64,000 nucleotides of DNA from Mycobacterium colombiense (GTDB taxonomy: Bacteria > Actinomycetota > Actinomycetes > Mycobacteriales > Mycobacteriaceae). Position 1 is the first letter of the stretch, and every line of letters starts with the position of its first letter. The notes under the pieces were generated by a model. The model ran no database searches. It saw only the letters and a list, made by a program, of their open reading frames with translations, and was not told the origin of the DNA. This document shows positions 27,181 to 36,767 of this stretch, in pieces. The stretch lies in NCBI RefSeq assembly GCF_001953985.1, contig NZ_MBEI01000031.1, forward strand, positions 1-64,000. The letters are read 5' to 3'. The position numbers and the translations under genes are program-made.

Positions 27181-27932
27181 CGGTGTATTTCATCGGCGCG
27201 GGGCCGGGAGCGGCCGACCTCATCACCGTGCGCGGCCAGCGGCTCCTGCAAAACTGCCGGGTGTGCCTGTATGCCGGCTCGATCATGCCCGACGACCTGC
27301 TGGCGTTATGCCCGCCGGACGCGAAAGTGGTTGACACCGGCCCGCTGACGTTGGAGCAGATCGTCGCCGAGCTAAGCGAGGCGCACGCCGCCGGCCTGGA
27401 CGTGGCGCGGCTGCATTCGGGTGATCCGTCGCTCTACAGCGCGCTGGCCGAGCAATGCCGGCGGCTCGACTCGCTGGGCATCGACTACGAAATCGTGCCC
27501 GGCGTACCGGCTTTCGCCGCCGCGGCGGCCGCGCTGAAGCGTGAGCTCACCGTTCCCGGGGTGGCGCAGACCGTGACGCTGAGCAGGGTGGCGACCCTGT
27601 CGACGGCCATGCCGCCCGGCGAAGACCTGAAGACCCTTGCCCAAACGGGCGGGACCCTCGTCCTGCATCTGGCCGCTGCCCAGATCGACGCCATCGTCCC
27701 GCAGCTTCTCGAAAGCGGCTATCAACCCGAAACACCGGCAGCCGTCGTGGCTTTCGCGAGCTGGCCGCAGGAGGCGGTGCTGCGCGGCACCCTCGCGGAC
27801 ATCGCCGGGCAGATGCATCGGGCCGACATCACCAAGACCGCCGTCATCGTCGTCGGCGACGCACTGACCGCCGGCGGATTCACCGACAGCTACCTGTATT
27901 CGACCGGGCGCGCCCGGGGCAGCAGGCATTGA
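27177..27932 (+). CDS. cobM: CobM, precorrin-4 C11-methyltransferase
   Basis: SAM-dependent methylase of the corrin ring at C11. The 251-residue product shows the uroporphyrin-III methylase family signatures: VYFIGAGPGAADLITVRGQRLL at the start, YAGSIMPDDLL, ARLHSGDPSLYSALAEQ and the core VPGVPAFAAAAAALKRELT. ATG 27177 sits in the cobL stop (ATGA overlap), and its stop shares one base with the cobK start, so the three genes form a tightly coupled operon. Confidence 0.95.
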   Translation: MTVYFIGAGPGAADLITVRGQRLLQNCRVCLYAGSIMPDDLLALCPPDAKVVDTGPLTLEQIVAELSEAHAAGLDVARLHSGDPSLYSALAEQCRRLDSLGIDYEIVPGVPAFAAAAAALKRELTVPGVAQTVTLSRVATLSTAMPPGEDLKTLAQTGGTLVLHLAAAQIDAIVPQLLESGYQPETPAAVVAFASWPQEAVLRGTLADIAGQMHRADITKTAVIVVGDALTAGGFTDSYLYSTGRARGSRH

Positions 27933-28660
27933 TGCGCGTCCTGCTGCTCGGCGGCACCGGCGAGGCCCGCGCCCTGGCGAAAGCCCTGCACCCGCGCGTC
28001 GACATCGTCAGCTCCCTGGCCGGGCGCGTGCCGGATCCGGCCTTGCCGGTCGGCCCGGTGCGCATCGGCGGCTTCGGCGGCGTCGACGGGTTACGACGCT
28101 GGCTGCAAGACGAACGCATCGACGCCGTCGTCGACGCCACCCACCCGTTCGCGGCGACCATGACGGCGAACGCCGCCGCCGCATGCACCGACTTGCGGAT
28201 CCCGCACCTGATCCTGGCCCGCCCCGCGTGGGATCCGGGCACCGCCATTGTCGTCGACTCGGACGCTGACGCCGCCGAAACCGTTGCCCGGCAAGGCTAT
28301 TCGCGGGTGTTTCTCACCACCGGACGCTCGGGCGTGCGGGCCTTCGCCGGCAGCGACGCATGGTTTCTGATCAGGGCGGTCACCGACCCCGACGCGTCCG
28401 CGCTGCCGCGTCATCACCGGGTGCTGCTGTCCCGCGGGCCGTACGGCTACGACGACGAGTTCGCGCTGCTGCGCGACCACCGCATCGACGCGCTGGTCAC
28501 CAAGAACAGCGGCGGGGACATGACCCGCGCAAAGCTGGATGCCGCGGCGGCGCTGGGCGTTGCGGTGGTGATGGTGGCGCGGCCGCCGCTACCCGCCGGG
28601 GTGTTGACCGTCGGCACGGTGGCCGAGGCCGCCGAATGGGTTGGCGCGCTAGCCGGTTAG
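27932..28660 (+). CDS. cobK: CobK, precorrin-6A reductase
   Basis: NADPH-dependent reductase that converts precorrin-6A to precorrin-6B. The 242-residue protein begins [19 protein letters not shown], has [18 protein letters not shown] and [12 protein letters not shown], and [28 protein letters not shown], all typical of CobK/CbiJ. ATG 27932 overlaps the cobM stop (TGATG). The 3' end runs tail-to-tail into sigC: the stop codons of cobK (28658-28660) and sigC (28649-28651) leave a 12-bp overlap on opposite strands. Confidence 0.94.
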   Translation: MRVLLLGGTGEARALAKALHPRVDIVSSLAGRVPDPALPVGPVRIGGFGGVDGLRRWLQDERIDAVVDATHPFAATMTANAAAACTDLRIPHLILARPAWDPGTAIVVDSDADAAETVARQGYSRVFLTTGRSGVRAFAGSDAWFLIRAVTDPDASALPRHHRVLLSRGPYGYDDEFALLRDHRIDALVTKNSGGDMTRAKLDAAAALGVAVVMVARPPLPAGVLTVGTVAEAAEWVGALAG

Positions 28661-29203
28661 GTCGCCGCGCTCGCCATCGGCCAGCAGCGCGTCGCGGGCG
28701 CGCGCAACGCGGGAGCGGATGGTGCCCACCGGGCAGCCGCAGACCGCGGCGGCGTCCGCGTAGGGCAGGCCGAGCAGCTGGGTGAGCAGAAGCGCTTCGC
28801 GCTGTTCGGCATTGAGGTTGGCGATCATCGTCGTCACCTCGACCAGGTCCTCGAATCCGCGGGCGTGGCGGTCGCCGCGCACCACGTGTTCGGGATCGGC
28901 GCCCGCGGCGGCGCGGGGCCGCGATTGCAGGTGGCGGATGTGGTCGGCCACGACGCGGCGCGCGATCGACAGCAGCCAGGTTCGCGCACTCGAGCGCCCG
29001 GAAAACCGTTCGATGGCGCCGATGGCGCGCAGGAAAGTCTCTTGGGTCAGATCGTCGGCGTTGCCCGTATCCGATAGGTAGGCGACGAACCGCCACACGT
29101 CTTGCTGGGTGGCTTTGATGAACGACTCGAGCGCTCGGGAGTTTCCGCGTGCGGCTGACAACGCGAGCTCGGTTACGGCCTCGTCGTCGCTCAGCGCGGT
29201 CAT
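28649..29203 (-). CDS. sigC: SigC, ECF sigma factor
   Basis: Extracytoplasmic-function sigma factor of 184 residues, starting at ATG 29203 behind AAAGGTGG. Region 2 spans about residues 25-95 with [20 protein letters not shown] and [19 protein letters not shown]. Region 4 has [19 protein letters not shown] and the recognition helix [18 protein letters not shown]. It matches M. tuberculosis SigC in sequence type and place beside cobK. The same frame is open upstream for 269 more codons into a zinc-binding membrane anti-sigma-like sequence (see next entry), so the true protein could be longer. The independent ribosome binding site and the family start favour the short form as at least one product. 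Confidence 0.92.
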   Translation of the reverse strand: MTALSDDEAVTELALSAARGNSRALESFIKATQQDVWRFVAYLSDTGNADDLTQETFLRAIGAIERFSGRSSARTWLLSIARRVVADHIRHLQSRPRAAAGADPEHVVRGDRHARGFEDLVEVTTMIANLNAEQREALLLTQLLGLPYADAAAVCGCPVGTIRSRVARARDALLADGERGDLTG

Positions 29204-30010
29204 GCCCAACCACCTTTGTTGTGCGAGTTTTCCGATTCTACGACGGCTCGTCGTAGAGGACGCGCTGGGGTCGAACGCCGCGTGGTTGATGGGCCGCAGG
29301 TGCCCGCGCCGCCGACCACTGGGTGAGTCCGCCGCCCAGGCGGGGAAGTCGGCGTCGTCCGAGGCATCGGAACCACGCCGTCGGTGCGAGCCCACCCGTT
29401 CCCGCGCCACCAACAAGGCGAACGCCAGACCCAGCAACAGTGGCATGTGGCTGGCGATGCGGGTCGCGGTGACGTTGCCGTCGAAGGCGTCGACGATCAC
29501 ATAACCCAGCAGCGCAACGGAATACACACCGGTGATCGCGGCCACCCCGGACGCGGAGGCGGGCCACACGCCGGCGGCGATCATGGCCAGGCCCAGCGCC
29601 AGCAACCAGGCCGTCGACTCGTGCATCAGGTGCTCGCCGGACATCGCGCCGTGCATGTGACCGGACACCATGCCGAAATCGATTCCGCTGATTTGGGCGG
29701 CGGCAATGGCCACTTGGAAAAGGCCGACGGCGATCAGGCCCCACCGCCGGTAGTGCGACCGCAGCCAGCGCATCCGGGCCTGATGGCCGGTGGGCTGCTC
29801 GCCGATGCTGGCCATGATTTTCTCGACCAGATCGGGTCCGTCGCCGGGAGTCACCGAGGCCAGCCGGCGCGTCTGCACCGCCGCCCCGATCAGCCAGGAG
29901 CGGCAGCTGCGGCAGGATTCGAGATGGGCGTCGACTTGCTGCGCGAGCACCTGGGGGCGCTCGCCGTCCAATCGAGCCGACAGCGCTTCGCGCGCAATCT
30001 CACACCGCAT
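28649..30010 (-). CDS. Zinc-finger membrane anti-sigma-like frame, in frame with sigC
   Basis: Upstream of SigC, without a stop codon and in the same frame, lies a ZAS-type anti-sigma sequence. From ATG 30010 it reads [17 protein letters not shown] with the zinc ligands Cys3, His29, Cys33 and Cys36 ([10 protein letters not shown]). About five or six membrane segments follow ([77 protein letters not shown]), then a basic tail with [13 protein letters not shown] running into the SigC Met. ATG 30028 is an alternative start. Read through, the product would be 453 residues: a membrane-anchored anti-sigma fused to its sigma factor. Alternatively the anti-sigma gene has lost its stop. The last ~25 codons before SigC look like non-coding sequence, with a palindrome. 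M. tuberculosis has no such gene beside sigC. Confidence 0.6.
   Translation of the reverse strand: MRCEIAREALSARLDGERPQVLAQQVDAHLESCRSCRSWLIGAAVQTRRLASVTPGDGPDLVEKIMASIGEQPTGHQARMRWLRSHYRRWGLIAVGLFQVAIAAAQISGIDFGMVSGHMHGAMSGEHLMHESTAWLLALGLAMIAAGVWPASASGVAAITGVYSVALLGYVIVDAFDGNVTATRIASHMPLLLGLAFALLVARERVGSHRRRGSDASDDADFPAWAADSPSGRRRGHLRPINHAAFDPSASSTTSRRRIGKLAQQRWLGMTALSDDEAVTELALSAARGNSRALESFIKATQQDVWRFVAYLSDTGNADDLTQETFLRAIGAIERFSGRSSARTWLLSIARRVVADHIRHLQSRPRAAAGADPEHVVRGDRHARGFEDLVEVTTMIANLNAEQREALLLTQLLGLPYADAAAVCGCPVGTIRSRVARARDALLADGERGDLTG
29237..29257. promoter_or_regulatory. Palindrome upstream of the sigC start
   Basis: Perfect 9-bp arms TCTACGACG and CGTCGTAGA around GCT, centred 44 bp before the SigC ATG. 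Its spacing suits an operator or an RNA hairpin in the leader. It lies within the frame that links the anti-sigma-like part to SigC. Confidence 0.4.
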
Positions 30011-30184
30011 CCCTGCATCGTTGCGCATGGCCCGGCCGCGCGCAAAGACTCGCGTGATTTGGCGCCAGACGAAATCGCCGGGAACTTATTCGCGCCGACA
30101 ACCGACCTCTGATCGAACGCATCGCCCAGCCCATCCAAAGTTCACCGAAGAGGTATTCGTGCTGTTGCCTGAAGGCCCCCGACG

Positions 30185-31834
30185 ATGACCGCCCCGATCT
30201 GGATCGCGTTTCCGCCCGAAGTGCACTCGACGCTGCTCAGCAGCGGCCCCGGCCCCGCGCCGCTGCTGGCCGCCGCTACAACATGGTCGTCGCTGAGCAC
30301 CGACTATGCGACCGCGTCCGCCGAGCTCAGCGGAGTGCTTGGCGCCGTGCAGGCGGGTTCGTGGGACGGGCCCAGCGCGGACCAGTACGTGGCCGCGCAC
30401 GCCCCCTACCAGGCCTGGCTGCTGGAGAGCGCGGCCAAGAGCGCGACGGCCGCAGCCCTGCACGAGACTGCGGCCACCGCCTACACCACCGCGCTGGCCG
30501 CCATGCCGACTCTCGGCGAGCTCGCAGCCAATCACGCCGTGCACGGGACGCTGGTCGCCACGAACTTCTTCGGGATCAACACCATTCCGATCGCCGTCAA
30601 TGAGGCCGACTACGCGCGCATGTGGGTGCAGGCCGCCACGACGATGACCACCTACCAGGCCGTCAGCGCATCCGCCCTGGCTGCGGTCCCGGCGACGACG
30701 CCCGCGCCGACGATCGTGGCGCCGGGTGCGGAGGCGGGCACCGCCGGTGTCGCGGCGGTACAGGCGGCCGCGGTGGCCCCGGCGGCGGCTTCCGGCTCCA
30801 ATCTCAACAATGCGGATACCTCGAGTGCCCAGCAGCAGGCGACGACGCAGACCTATCCGTCCTGGATGGACCAGCTCACCCAGTGGCTGCAGCAGTACAC
30901 CCAGAACTTCGCGTGGCCGGTGTCCAAGGACCTCAACCCCGGCGGGTGGCCCTTCCCGCCGGTGCCGTGGGTCAACAGTCTCGCCTCATTCTTCGGGCAG
31001 CTCGGCCTGTCGCCGGCCCTGTCGACCGCGTTGGGCTGGGCCATCTTCCACACCCTGATGATCTTCTGGCCGTTCATCCAGCTCGCGATTCAGATGGCGG
31101 TGGTGCTCGCACCGGTCGTCGTCGCCGCCATCGGCGCTGCAGCGGCGGGCGGGGTGGCGGCCGCGGTCACCGCGATCAGCGTCGCGGTCCCGCTTTCGAC
31201 GCCAGCGCCGTTGCCGGCCGTCGCGGCAGCGCCCGCACCGGTGGTCGCTCCGGCGCCGACGATCGCCAGCGCGCCCGTCAGTGTGAGCCACGTGCCGACA
31301 CCGTCCACCGCCCCCGCGACGACGGTCGCCGGCTCGGCCGGCGGCGGACCGGTCGGTGGGGGACCCGGCGTCGGCTTCGGTCCGACGGCGACCGACGGCA
31401 TCGGAGCGAACGTGTCCAATGCCCTTTATGCCGTGGGGCTTTCGGGACTGTCGGCGCGGGGCAGCGCGAGCAGCCGGTCGCGACGTAAGTCGGAGGAACC
31501 GTCGTCCGACGACGTCGACGCACCCGCCGGCGCGGCCGCGGCCGCCGCGGCCAAGAAGAAGGCCAGGGCCCGCCGGCGTCGCGGCGGCACCGCCACCGAG
31601 CGCGCGTACCGCTACGAATACATGGACCTGGACGACGGTGTGGACCCAACCGGTGACGCCGAAGACCCTTACGCCGCAAGCCCTTCCCAGGACAGTGCCG
31701 GACCGCTCGGATTCGCCGGTGCCGCAGCCAAATCCGATGCCGCGCAAGCCACCGGTTTGGTGACGTTGACCCGTGACGGGTTGAGCGACGGCCCCACCGT
31801 GCCGATGATGCCGAGCACCTGGGACCGCGACTAG
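30185..31834 (+). CDS. PPE family protein, PPE2-like
   Basis: The 549-residue protein has the PPE signature at Pro10-Pro11-Glu12 (IAFPPEVHS), the WDG turn ([12 protein letters not shown]) and [21 protein letters not shown] in the N-terminal 180-residue PPE domain. An Ala-rich region, a hydrophobic segment ([20 protein letters not shown]) and a Pro/Ala linker follow. The C-terminal part has the basic cluster [10 protein letters not shown] at about residues 457-466 and [18 protein letters not shown]. tuberculosis PPE2 has the same start and a basic nuclear-localisation stretch, and lies beside cobQ1-cobU. Export would be by a type VII system. No PE gene is next to it. It diverges from the anti-sigma-like frame and its stop overlaps the cobIJ stop on the other strand by 4 bp. 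Confidence 0.9.
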   Translation: MTAPIWIAFPPEVHSTLLSSGPGPAPLLAAATTWSSLSTDYATASAELSGVLGAVQAGSWDGPSADQYVAAHAPYQAWLLESAAKSATAAALHETAATAYTTALAAMPTLGELAANHAVHGTLVATNFFGINTIPIAVNEADYARMWVQAATTMTTYQAVSASALAAVPATTPAPTIVAPGAEAGTAGVAAVQAAAVAPAAASGSNLNNADTSSAQQQATTQTYPSWMDQLTQWLQQYTQNFAWPVSKDLNPGGWPFPPVPWVNSLASFFGQLGLSPALSTALGWAIFHTLMIFWPFIQLAIQMAVVLAPVVVAAIGAAAAGGVAAAVTAISVAVPLSTPAPLPAVAAAPAPVVAPAPTIASAPVSVSHVPTPSTAPATTVAGSAGGGPVGGGPGVGFGPTATDGIGANVSNALYAVGLSGLSARGSASSRSRRKSEEPSSDDVDAPAGAAAAAAAKKKARARRRRGGTATERAYRYEYMDLDDGVDPTGDAEDPYAASPSQDSAGPLGFAGAAAKSDAAQATGLVTLTRDGLSDGPTVPMMPSTWDRD

Positions 31835-33309
31835 CCCTGATAGCGCCGCGGCGTGAAGACCCGGTCGGTGGAATCGTGTGAGTACCACTGGGTTTGCGAC
31901 GACCCGACGATCAGCAGGCAACGCATGTCGATCTCGCCGGGATTCAGATCGGCCAGCCTGACCACGCGGACGTCTTCGTCGGCGCCGGAGACGTTGCGGC
32001 CGATCACCACCGGGGTGCCGGGTTCGCGATGGGCCAGCAAGATGTCGCGCATCGCGCCGACCTGCCAGGTTCGCGTCTTGGAGGCCGGGTTGTAGATGGC
32101 CAGTACCAGGTCGGCGGCCGCGGCGGCCTGCAGCCGCGTGGAGATCACCTCCCACGGCTTGAGGCGGTCGGACAGCGAGATCACCGCGTAGTCGTGGCCC
32201 AGCGGGGCGCCGACCCGGCTGGCCACCGCCTGGGCGGCGGTCATCGCCGGAATCACCCGGACCTGCACTCCCGGCCATTCTTTGGCCTCTTCCAGCACCG
32301 CGGTCGCCATCGCGAACACACCCGGGTCGCCCGAGGACACCACCGCCACGGCGCGGCCCTGCTCGGCCAGCGCGCAGGCCAGCCTGGCCCGTTCGGGCTC
32401 GTCGCGGTTGTCGCTGGGATGACGCTGCTGCCCGTCGCGGGCCGGGACGCGGTCCAGGTAGCCGCCGTAGCCGATCAGGTCGGTCGCCGCGGCCAACTCG
32501 CGCCGGGTCTGCGGCGTCATCCAATCCATGTCGCCGGGACCCAGGCCCACCACCGTGACGCTGCCGGCGGCGGGCGCGCGCCGGCCTCGCTGCCCGCCCG
32601 GCAGGATGGCCAGCGAGAAGTACGGGACGCCGGCCGCGTCGACGTCGACGGCGGGCAGGATGCGTTGCGTGGCGGTGCTGGCCCGCTCCACGTAAAACGC
32701 GTCGTCGAGCTGTCCCGACGCCGAAAGCGCCTCCCGCACAGCGTGATACGAACGCCCGAGCTTGAGCACGACGGCGGCGTCGGCGTCGGCGAGCCGACGG
32801 GTCAGCTCTTCGACCGGCAAGGTGCCCGGCAGCACCGACAGCACCTCGTCGCCGGCCACCAACGGTGTCGCGATGGCCGCCGAGGCGGCGCTCACCGACG
32901 TCACGCCGGGCACGATGACCGCGTCGAACCGCTCCGTGAGCCGGGTGTGTAGGTGCATGTAGGAGCTGTAGAACAGCGGATCGCCCTCGGCCAGCAGGGC
33001 GACATTGCGACCGGCGTCGAGGTGCGCCGCGATGCGCTCGGTGGCCTCGACGTAGAAGTCCTCGATGGCGCCGGCATAGCCGCCGGGATGGTCGGTCGTC
33101 TCGGTGGTGACGGGGTAGACCAGGTGCTCTTCGATCTGACCGGGCCGCAGATAGGGTTCGGCGATACCGCGCGCGATGCTGCGGCCGTGCCGGGCGCTGT
33201 GATAGGCCACCACGTCGGCCTCGGCGATCACCCGGGCGGCTTTGACGGTCACCAATTCCGGGTCGCCGGGCCCCAGCCCGACGCCCCACAGGGTGCCTTG
33301 TGCGGTCAC
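31831..33309 (-). CDS. cobIJ: CobIJ, fused precorrin-2 C20- and precorrin-3B C17-methyltransferase
   Basis: Two tetrapyrrole methylases on one chain of 492 residues. The first (about 1-235) starts [23 protein letters not shown] with CobI signatures [17 protein letters not shown] and [18 protein letters not shown]. The second (from about 245) restarts with [20 protein letters not shown] and has CobJ signatures [25 protein letters not shown] and [12 protein letters not shown]. The order CobI then CobJ on one chain is as in M. tuberculosis, where the gene is annotated cobI. GTG 33309 overlaps the cobH stop by 4 bp. It completes the cobG-cobH-cobIJ operon. Confidence 0.95.
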   Translation of the reverse strand: MTAQGTLWGVGLGPGDPELVTVKAARVIAEADVVAYHSARHGRSIARGIAEPYLRPGQIEEHLVYPVTTETTDHPGGYAGAIEDFYVEATERIAAHLDAGRNVALLAEGDPLFYSSYMHLHTRLTERFDAVIVPGVTSVSAASAAIATPLVAGDEVLSVLPGTLPVEELTRRLADADAAVVLKLGRSYHAVREALSASGQLDDAFYVERASTATQRILPAVDVDAAGVPYFSLAILPGGQRGRRAPAAGSVTVVGLGPGDMDWMTPQTRRELAAATDLIGYGGYLDRVPARDGQQRHPSDNRDEPERARLACALAEQGRAVAVVSSGDPGVFAMATAVLEEAKEWPGVQVRVIPAMTAAQAVASRVGAPLGHDYAVISLSDRLKPWEVISTRLQAAAAADLVLAIYNPASKTRTWQVGAMRDILLAHREPGTPVVIGRNVSGADEDVRVVRLADLNPGEIDMRCLLIVGSSQTQWYSHDSTDRVFTPRRYQG

Positions 33310-33932
33310 TCGCGATCGCTCGCGATCGCATTGACGGCGGCGGCGGCCATGGCACTGCCGCCGCGACGGCCCCGCACCACCAGATACGACGTTCCGCGCG
33401 GGTTCTCGATGAGCTCCTGTTTGGACTGCGCCGACCCGACGAAACCCACCGGCCCGCCCAACACCCCGGCCGGCGGCGCCAACCCGTCATCGATCAGTTC
33501 GAGCAGCCGGAACAGCGCGGTCGGGGCGTTGCCGATCGCCAGCACCGCGCCGGGCAGCCGGTCCGCCCACAGCTCCACCCCGGCCGCCGAGCGCGTGGTC
33601 TGCCGGCGAGCGGCCAGCTCGGCCGCCCGGGGATCGGCCACCAGGGACACCACCTCGTTGTCGGCCGGCAGCCGTGCGGCGGTGATCCCGGCGGCCACCA
33701 TCGACGAATCGCACAGCACGTGAGCGCCGCCGCGCAGGGCCGCGCCGACGCGGTCGACGACGTCGTCGGTGAACGCGACGTGCTCGGCGACGTCGACCTG
33801 GCCGCAGGTGTGGATCAATCGGACGACCACCCGTGCCACGTCGGCGGGGAATCGCGCCAAATCGGCTTCGGCGCGGATCGTCGCGAACGACTGGCGATAG
33901 ATCTCCGCCGCGTCGCGGATGTAGTCGAGCAC
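33306..33932 (-). CDS. cobH: CobH, precorrin-8X methylmutase
   Basis: Moves the methyl group from C11 to C12 to give hydrogenobyrinic acid. The 208-residue protein includes [20 protein letters not shown] and [18 protein letters not shown] with the catalytic His (His41 by position). [12 protein letters not shown] and [11 protein letters not shown] precede the signature [17 protein letters not shown]. Start ATG 33932. It lies 45 bp downstream of cobG and overlaps cobIJ by 4 bp. Confidence 0.95.
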   Translation of the reverse strand: MLDYIRDAAEIYRQSFATIRAEADLARFPADVARVVVRLIHTCGQVDVAEHVAFTDDVVDRVGAALRGGAHVLCDSSMVAAGITAARLPADNEVVSLVADPRAAELAARRQTTRSAAGVELWADRLPGAVLAIGNAPTALFRLLELIDDGLAPPAGVLGGPVGFVGSAQSKQELIENPRGTSYLVVRGRRGGSAMAAAAVNAIASDRE

Positions 33933-33977
33933 CCGCCCACTTTAAGGCTCACCCACGCGGCGACCCGCCGCACCCGG

Positions 33978-35072
33978 CTACAGCCGCCGGTAGCCGTCCG
34001 GGGTAGCCACCAGCACCTCACCGGCGAGGGGACTGCCGCACGCCCGGTCGCAGCCGACGAAGTGCCGGTGCACCGTCGAGTCGGGATCCAGCGATCGCGC
34101 GGCGTCGGCCCGCACGTCGGCGGCCGAGCGCGCGCAGCCGGGGCTGCCGGTGCAGGCGCTGACGGTCAGCCAGGGGGAGTTTTCGTCGAACACCAGGCCC
34201 AGGGGCGCCAGCACCCGCAGCGCGGTGTCGGCCACCTCTTCACTGAGGTCACATACCAGCACCGAGCGCCACGGCGTGATCACCAGCGGCGCCTCGATCG
34301 CAGCCAGGTACTCCGCGACGCGCGCCGGCAGCACACCCAGCGGCACCGCGGCGCCCAGCGTCACCTGCCCGTCGTCCTGGCCGATCCAGCCCACCGGCGC
34401 CTTGGTGACGGCCGCAAAGAAGGTGGCGCGTGATTCGGCGCCGGGTAGCAGCCGCCGCACGTCGTCCAATTCCTGGACGCGCCAAGCGGTTCCGCGAATA
34501 TCGACGAACCGCGTAGCGAGGGTGATCAGCGTCTCGATCACCTCGCCGGCCGCCAGCCGGACACCGGTGTCACGTCCGGCAAGTAACAGCGCACAGCCGT
34601 CGGTGAACGCGTGCACCCCGACGTCGGCACGCAGCCCCGAGACGTCGGCGCGTCCGTCGTCCAGGCTGAACCAGAACCGGCCGCCCAGCTCGGCGAGCCT
34701 GGGCTCGGCGCACAGCGCGGCATCGAGCTCGCCGACCCAGCGCCGGACGTCGAGGTTTCCTCCGGAGCGCCCCGACAGCGGTGAGGCCACGATGTTGCGG
34801 ACCCGCTCGTGCGTCCTTGACGGCAACAGGCCCGCGGCCGCGAGCGTCTCGCCCACCGCGGTCACGTCGGTCAGCCCGCGCAACTGCACGTTGCCCCGGG
34901 CGGTCAGCTCGAGCGTTCCCGACCCTGACTGGTTACTGACGGCGGCCAGCGTGGCCAGCTGGGCGGCGGTGATCATGCCGCCGGGCAGCCGGATCCGGGC
35001 CAAGGCGCCATCGGCCGCCTGGTGCACCTGCAGCGCACCCGGGCATGCGTCGGTGTCGCGCGTCCTGGCCAC
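33978..35072 (-). CDS. cobG: CobG, precorrin-3B synthase
   Basis: Oxygen-dependent monooxygenase of the aerobic B12 pathway that forms precorrin-3B. The 364-residue protein is of the nitrite/sulfite reductase type: a ferredoxin-like half-domain with LPGGMITAAQLATLA and LTARGNVQLRGL, and near the C-terminus the Fe4S4 ligands in SACTGSPGCARS and VGCDRACGSPLAG (Cys-x5-Cys ... Cys-x3-Cys). The start is GTG 35072 (VARTRDTDACPG), giving a length close to M. tuberculosis CobG; the frame is open upstream but without family similarity. It diverges from ssuC with a 100-bp gap. I looked there for a cobalamin riboswitch and saw none. Confidence 0.93.
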   Translation of the reverse strand: MARTRDTDACPGALQVHQAADGALARIRLPGGMITAAQLATLAAVSNQSGSGTLELTARGNVQLRGLTDVTAVGETLAAAGLLPSRTHERVRNIVASPLSGRSGGNLDVRRWVGELDAALCAEPRLAELGGRFWFSLDDGRADVSGLRADVGVHAFTDGCALLLAGRDTGVRLAAGEVIETLITLATRFVDIRGTAWRVQELDDVRRLLPGAESRATFFAAVTKAPVGWIGQDDGQVTLGAAVPLGVLPARVAEYLAAIEAPLVITPWRSVLVCDLSEEVADTALRVLAPLGLVFDENSPWLTVSACTGSPGCARSAADVRADAARSLDPDSTVHRHFVGCDRACGSPLAGEVLVATPDGYRRL

Positions 35073-35172
35073 CCGTCCACGGTACGGCCCCCGCCGAAGA
35101 CGACGACCGGGATTGCCTTCAGCCAGACGTAAACCCTTACCCGAGCCCCCGGCGCGCCATAGCGTCGGCACA

Positions 35173-36000
35173 GTGAGCATTGCCACCGCGCTCGACGCTG
35201 CGCCGAGCAAGCCGGGCAGCGCCCCAGCCGGCGGGCCGAGCGGATTATGGGCGCGCCGCAAATGGGAAGTCGTGCGCGTCGCGTCGCCACTGGCGCTGCT
35301 GGCGCTGTGGCAGCTGGGAAGCGCGCTCGGCGTGATTCCCGTCGACGTGCTCCCGGCCCCCTCCTTGATTCTCGAGGCCGGCGTCGAGTTGACCCGCAAC
35401 GGCCAGCTCGCCGACGCGCTGCACATCTCCACCGTCCGCGTTGTAGAGGGTCTGCTGCTGGGCGGGATCATCGGGATCGTGGCGGGCGCGGCGGTCGGCC
35501 TGTCCCGCTGGGTCGAATCGACCGTGGACCCGCCGATGCAGATGATCCGGGCACTGCCGCACCTTGGGCTGATCCCGCTGTTCATCCTGTGGTTCGGAAT
35601 CGGCGAGCTGCCAAAGGTGTTGCTCGTCGCCCTGGGCGTGGTCTTCCCGCTCTACCTCAACACCTTTTCGGCGATCCGGCAGGTCGACCCCAAGATGCTG
35701 GAAACCGCTCAGGTGCTGGGCTTTTCGTTCTCTCAGCGGTTCACCCGGATCATCGTGCCCAGCACGGCGCCACAGGTGCTGGTCGGTTTTCGCCAATCGC
35801 TGGCCATCGCGTGGCTGACCTTGATCGTCGCCGAGCAGATCAACGCCGACAAGGGAATCGGCTTCCTGATCAACAACGCCCGTGATTTTCTGCGAATCGA
35901 CATCATCATCTTCGGGCTGACCATCTACGCGCTGTTGGGCATCGTCACCGACGCGCTCGTCCGACTCATCGAACGCCGCACGCTGCGGTACCGACACTGA
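35173..36000 (+). CDS. ssuC: ABC transporter permease, sulfonate/nitrate/taurine type (SsuC-like)
   Basis: Inner-membrane permease of 275 residues with six hydrophobic segments. The family traits are VLPAPSLILEAGVELTRNG after the first segment and the EAA-type loop that contacts the ATPase, here DPKMLETAQVLGFSFSQRFTRIIVPSTAPQVL. GTG 35173. It heads the set ssuC-ssuB-ssuA and diverges from cobG. The substrate is inferred as an aliphatic sulfonate, because a remnant of the alkanesulfonate monooxygenase gene follows ssuA. The transporter sits between B12 genes; cobalt transport is unlikely, since cobalt systems are of other families. Confidence 0.88.
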   Translation: MSIATALDAAPSKPGSAPAGGPSGLWARRKWEVVRVASPLALLALWQLGSALGVIPVDVLPAPSLILEAGVELTRNGQLADALHISTVRVVEGLLLGGIIGIVAGAAVGLSRWVESTVDPPMQMIRALPHLGLIPLFILWFGIGELPKVLLVALGVVFPLYLNTFSAIRQVDPKMLETAQVLGFSFSQRFTRIIVPSTAPQVLVGFRQSLAIAWLTLIVAEQINADKGIGFLINNARDFLRIDIIIFGLTIYALLGIVTDALVRLIERRTLRYRH

Positions 36001-36011
36001 AAGGTCCAGGC

Positions 36012-36767
36012 TTGACACTCATCGTGGAATCGGCCGCCGCCACCCGAGGGCGGACGGACATCGCCGGCGAGCTGCGCCACGTCGACAAGTGGTACGGAAA
36101 CCGGCAGGTGCTCAACGACGTTTCGGTGCGGGTGCGACGCGGCGAGATCGTCGCGCTGGTCGGGCGCAGCGGCTCGGGCAAATCGACGGTGCTGCGGGTG
36201 CTCGCCGGGCTCTCGGATGACCACAGCGGGCAGCGCGTGGTGGCCGGCGCCCCGGCGCTGGCCTTCCAGGAGCCGCGCCTGTTCCCGTGGCGCGATGTGC
36301 GGACCAACGTCGGTTACGGCCTCACCCGCACCCGCCTCCCGCGGGCGCAAGTCCGCGATCGCGCCGACCGGGCGCTGGCCGACGTCGGTCTGGCCGACCA
36401 TGCCTGGGCATGGCCGCTGACCCTGTCGGGCGGTCAGGCGCAACGGGTTTCGCTGGCCCGCGCGCTGGTGGCCGAGCCACAACTGCTGCTGCTCGACGAA
36501 CCGTTCGGTGCGCTGGACGCGCTGACAAGGCTGACCATGCACACCCTGCTGCTGGATCTGTGGCGCCGACACGGGTTCGGGGTGTTGCTGATCACCCATG
36601 ACGTCGACGAAGCGGTCGCGCTCGCCGATCGTGTGCTGGTGCTCGAGGAAGGCCGCGTCGTGCACACGCTGACCATCGAGGAGCCCCGCCGCGCACCCGG
36701 CGATCCCGGTGCCCACACCGAGCGGCATCGCGCGGAGCTGCTGGATCGTCTTGGTGTGCGGCTTTGA
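36012..36767 (+). CDS. ssuB: ABC transporter ATP-binding protein (SsuB-like)
   Basis: ATPase of the sulfonate-type importer, 251 residues. It carries Walker A GRSGSGKST, the Q-loop in LAFQEPRLFPWRDV, the signature LSGGQAQRVSLARAL, Walker B LLLLDEPFGALDA and the H-loop LITHDVDEA. The start appears to be TTG 36012, preceded by AAAGG; no ATG or GTG fits as well. Eleven bases separate it from ssuC and its stop overlaps the ssuA start, so the three genes form one operon. Confidence 0.9.
   Translation: MTLIVESAAATRGRTDIAGELRHVDKWYGNRQVLNDVSVRVRRGEIVALVGRSGSGKSTVLRVLAGLSDDHSGQRVVAGAPALAFQEPRLFPWRDVRTNVGYGLTRTRLPRAQVRDRADRALADVGLADHAWAWPLTLSGGQAQRVSLARALVAEPQLLLLDEPFGALDALTRLTMHTLLLDLWRRHGFGVLLITHDVDEAVALADRVLVLEEGRVVHTLTIEEPRRAPGDPGAHTERHRAELLDRLGVRL

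Noticed and set aside
30029..30184. PE gene partner before the PPE gene
   Set aside because: The gap is 156 bp and has no PE-type start; a solitary PPE gene fits the PPE2 type.
35073..35172. Cobalamin riboswitch between cobG and ssuC, and likewise before cobL, cobN and the PPE gene
   Set aside because: I looked for the B12-box pattern and the multi-stem layout and found nothing convincing; the gaps are also short.
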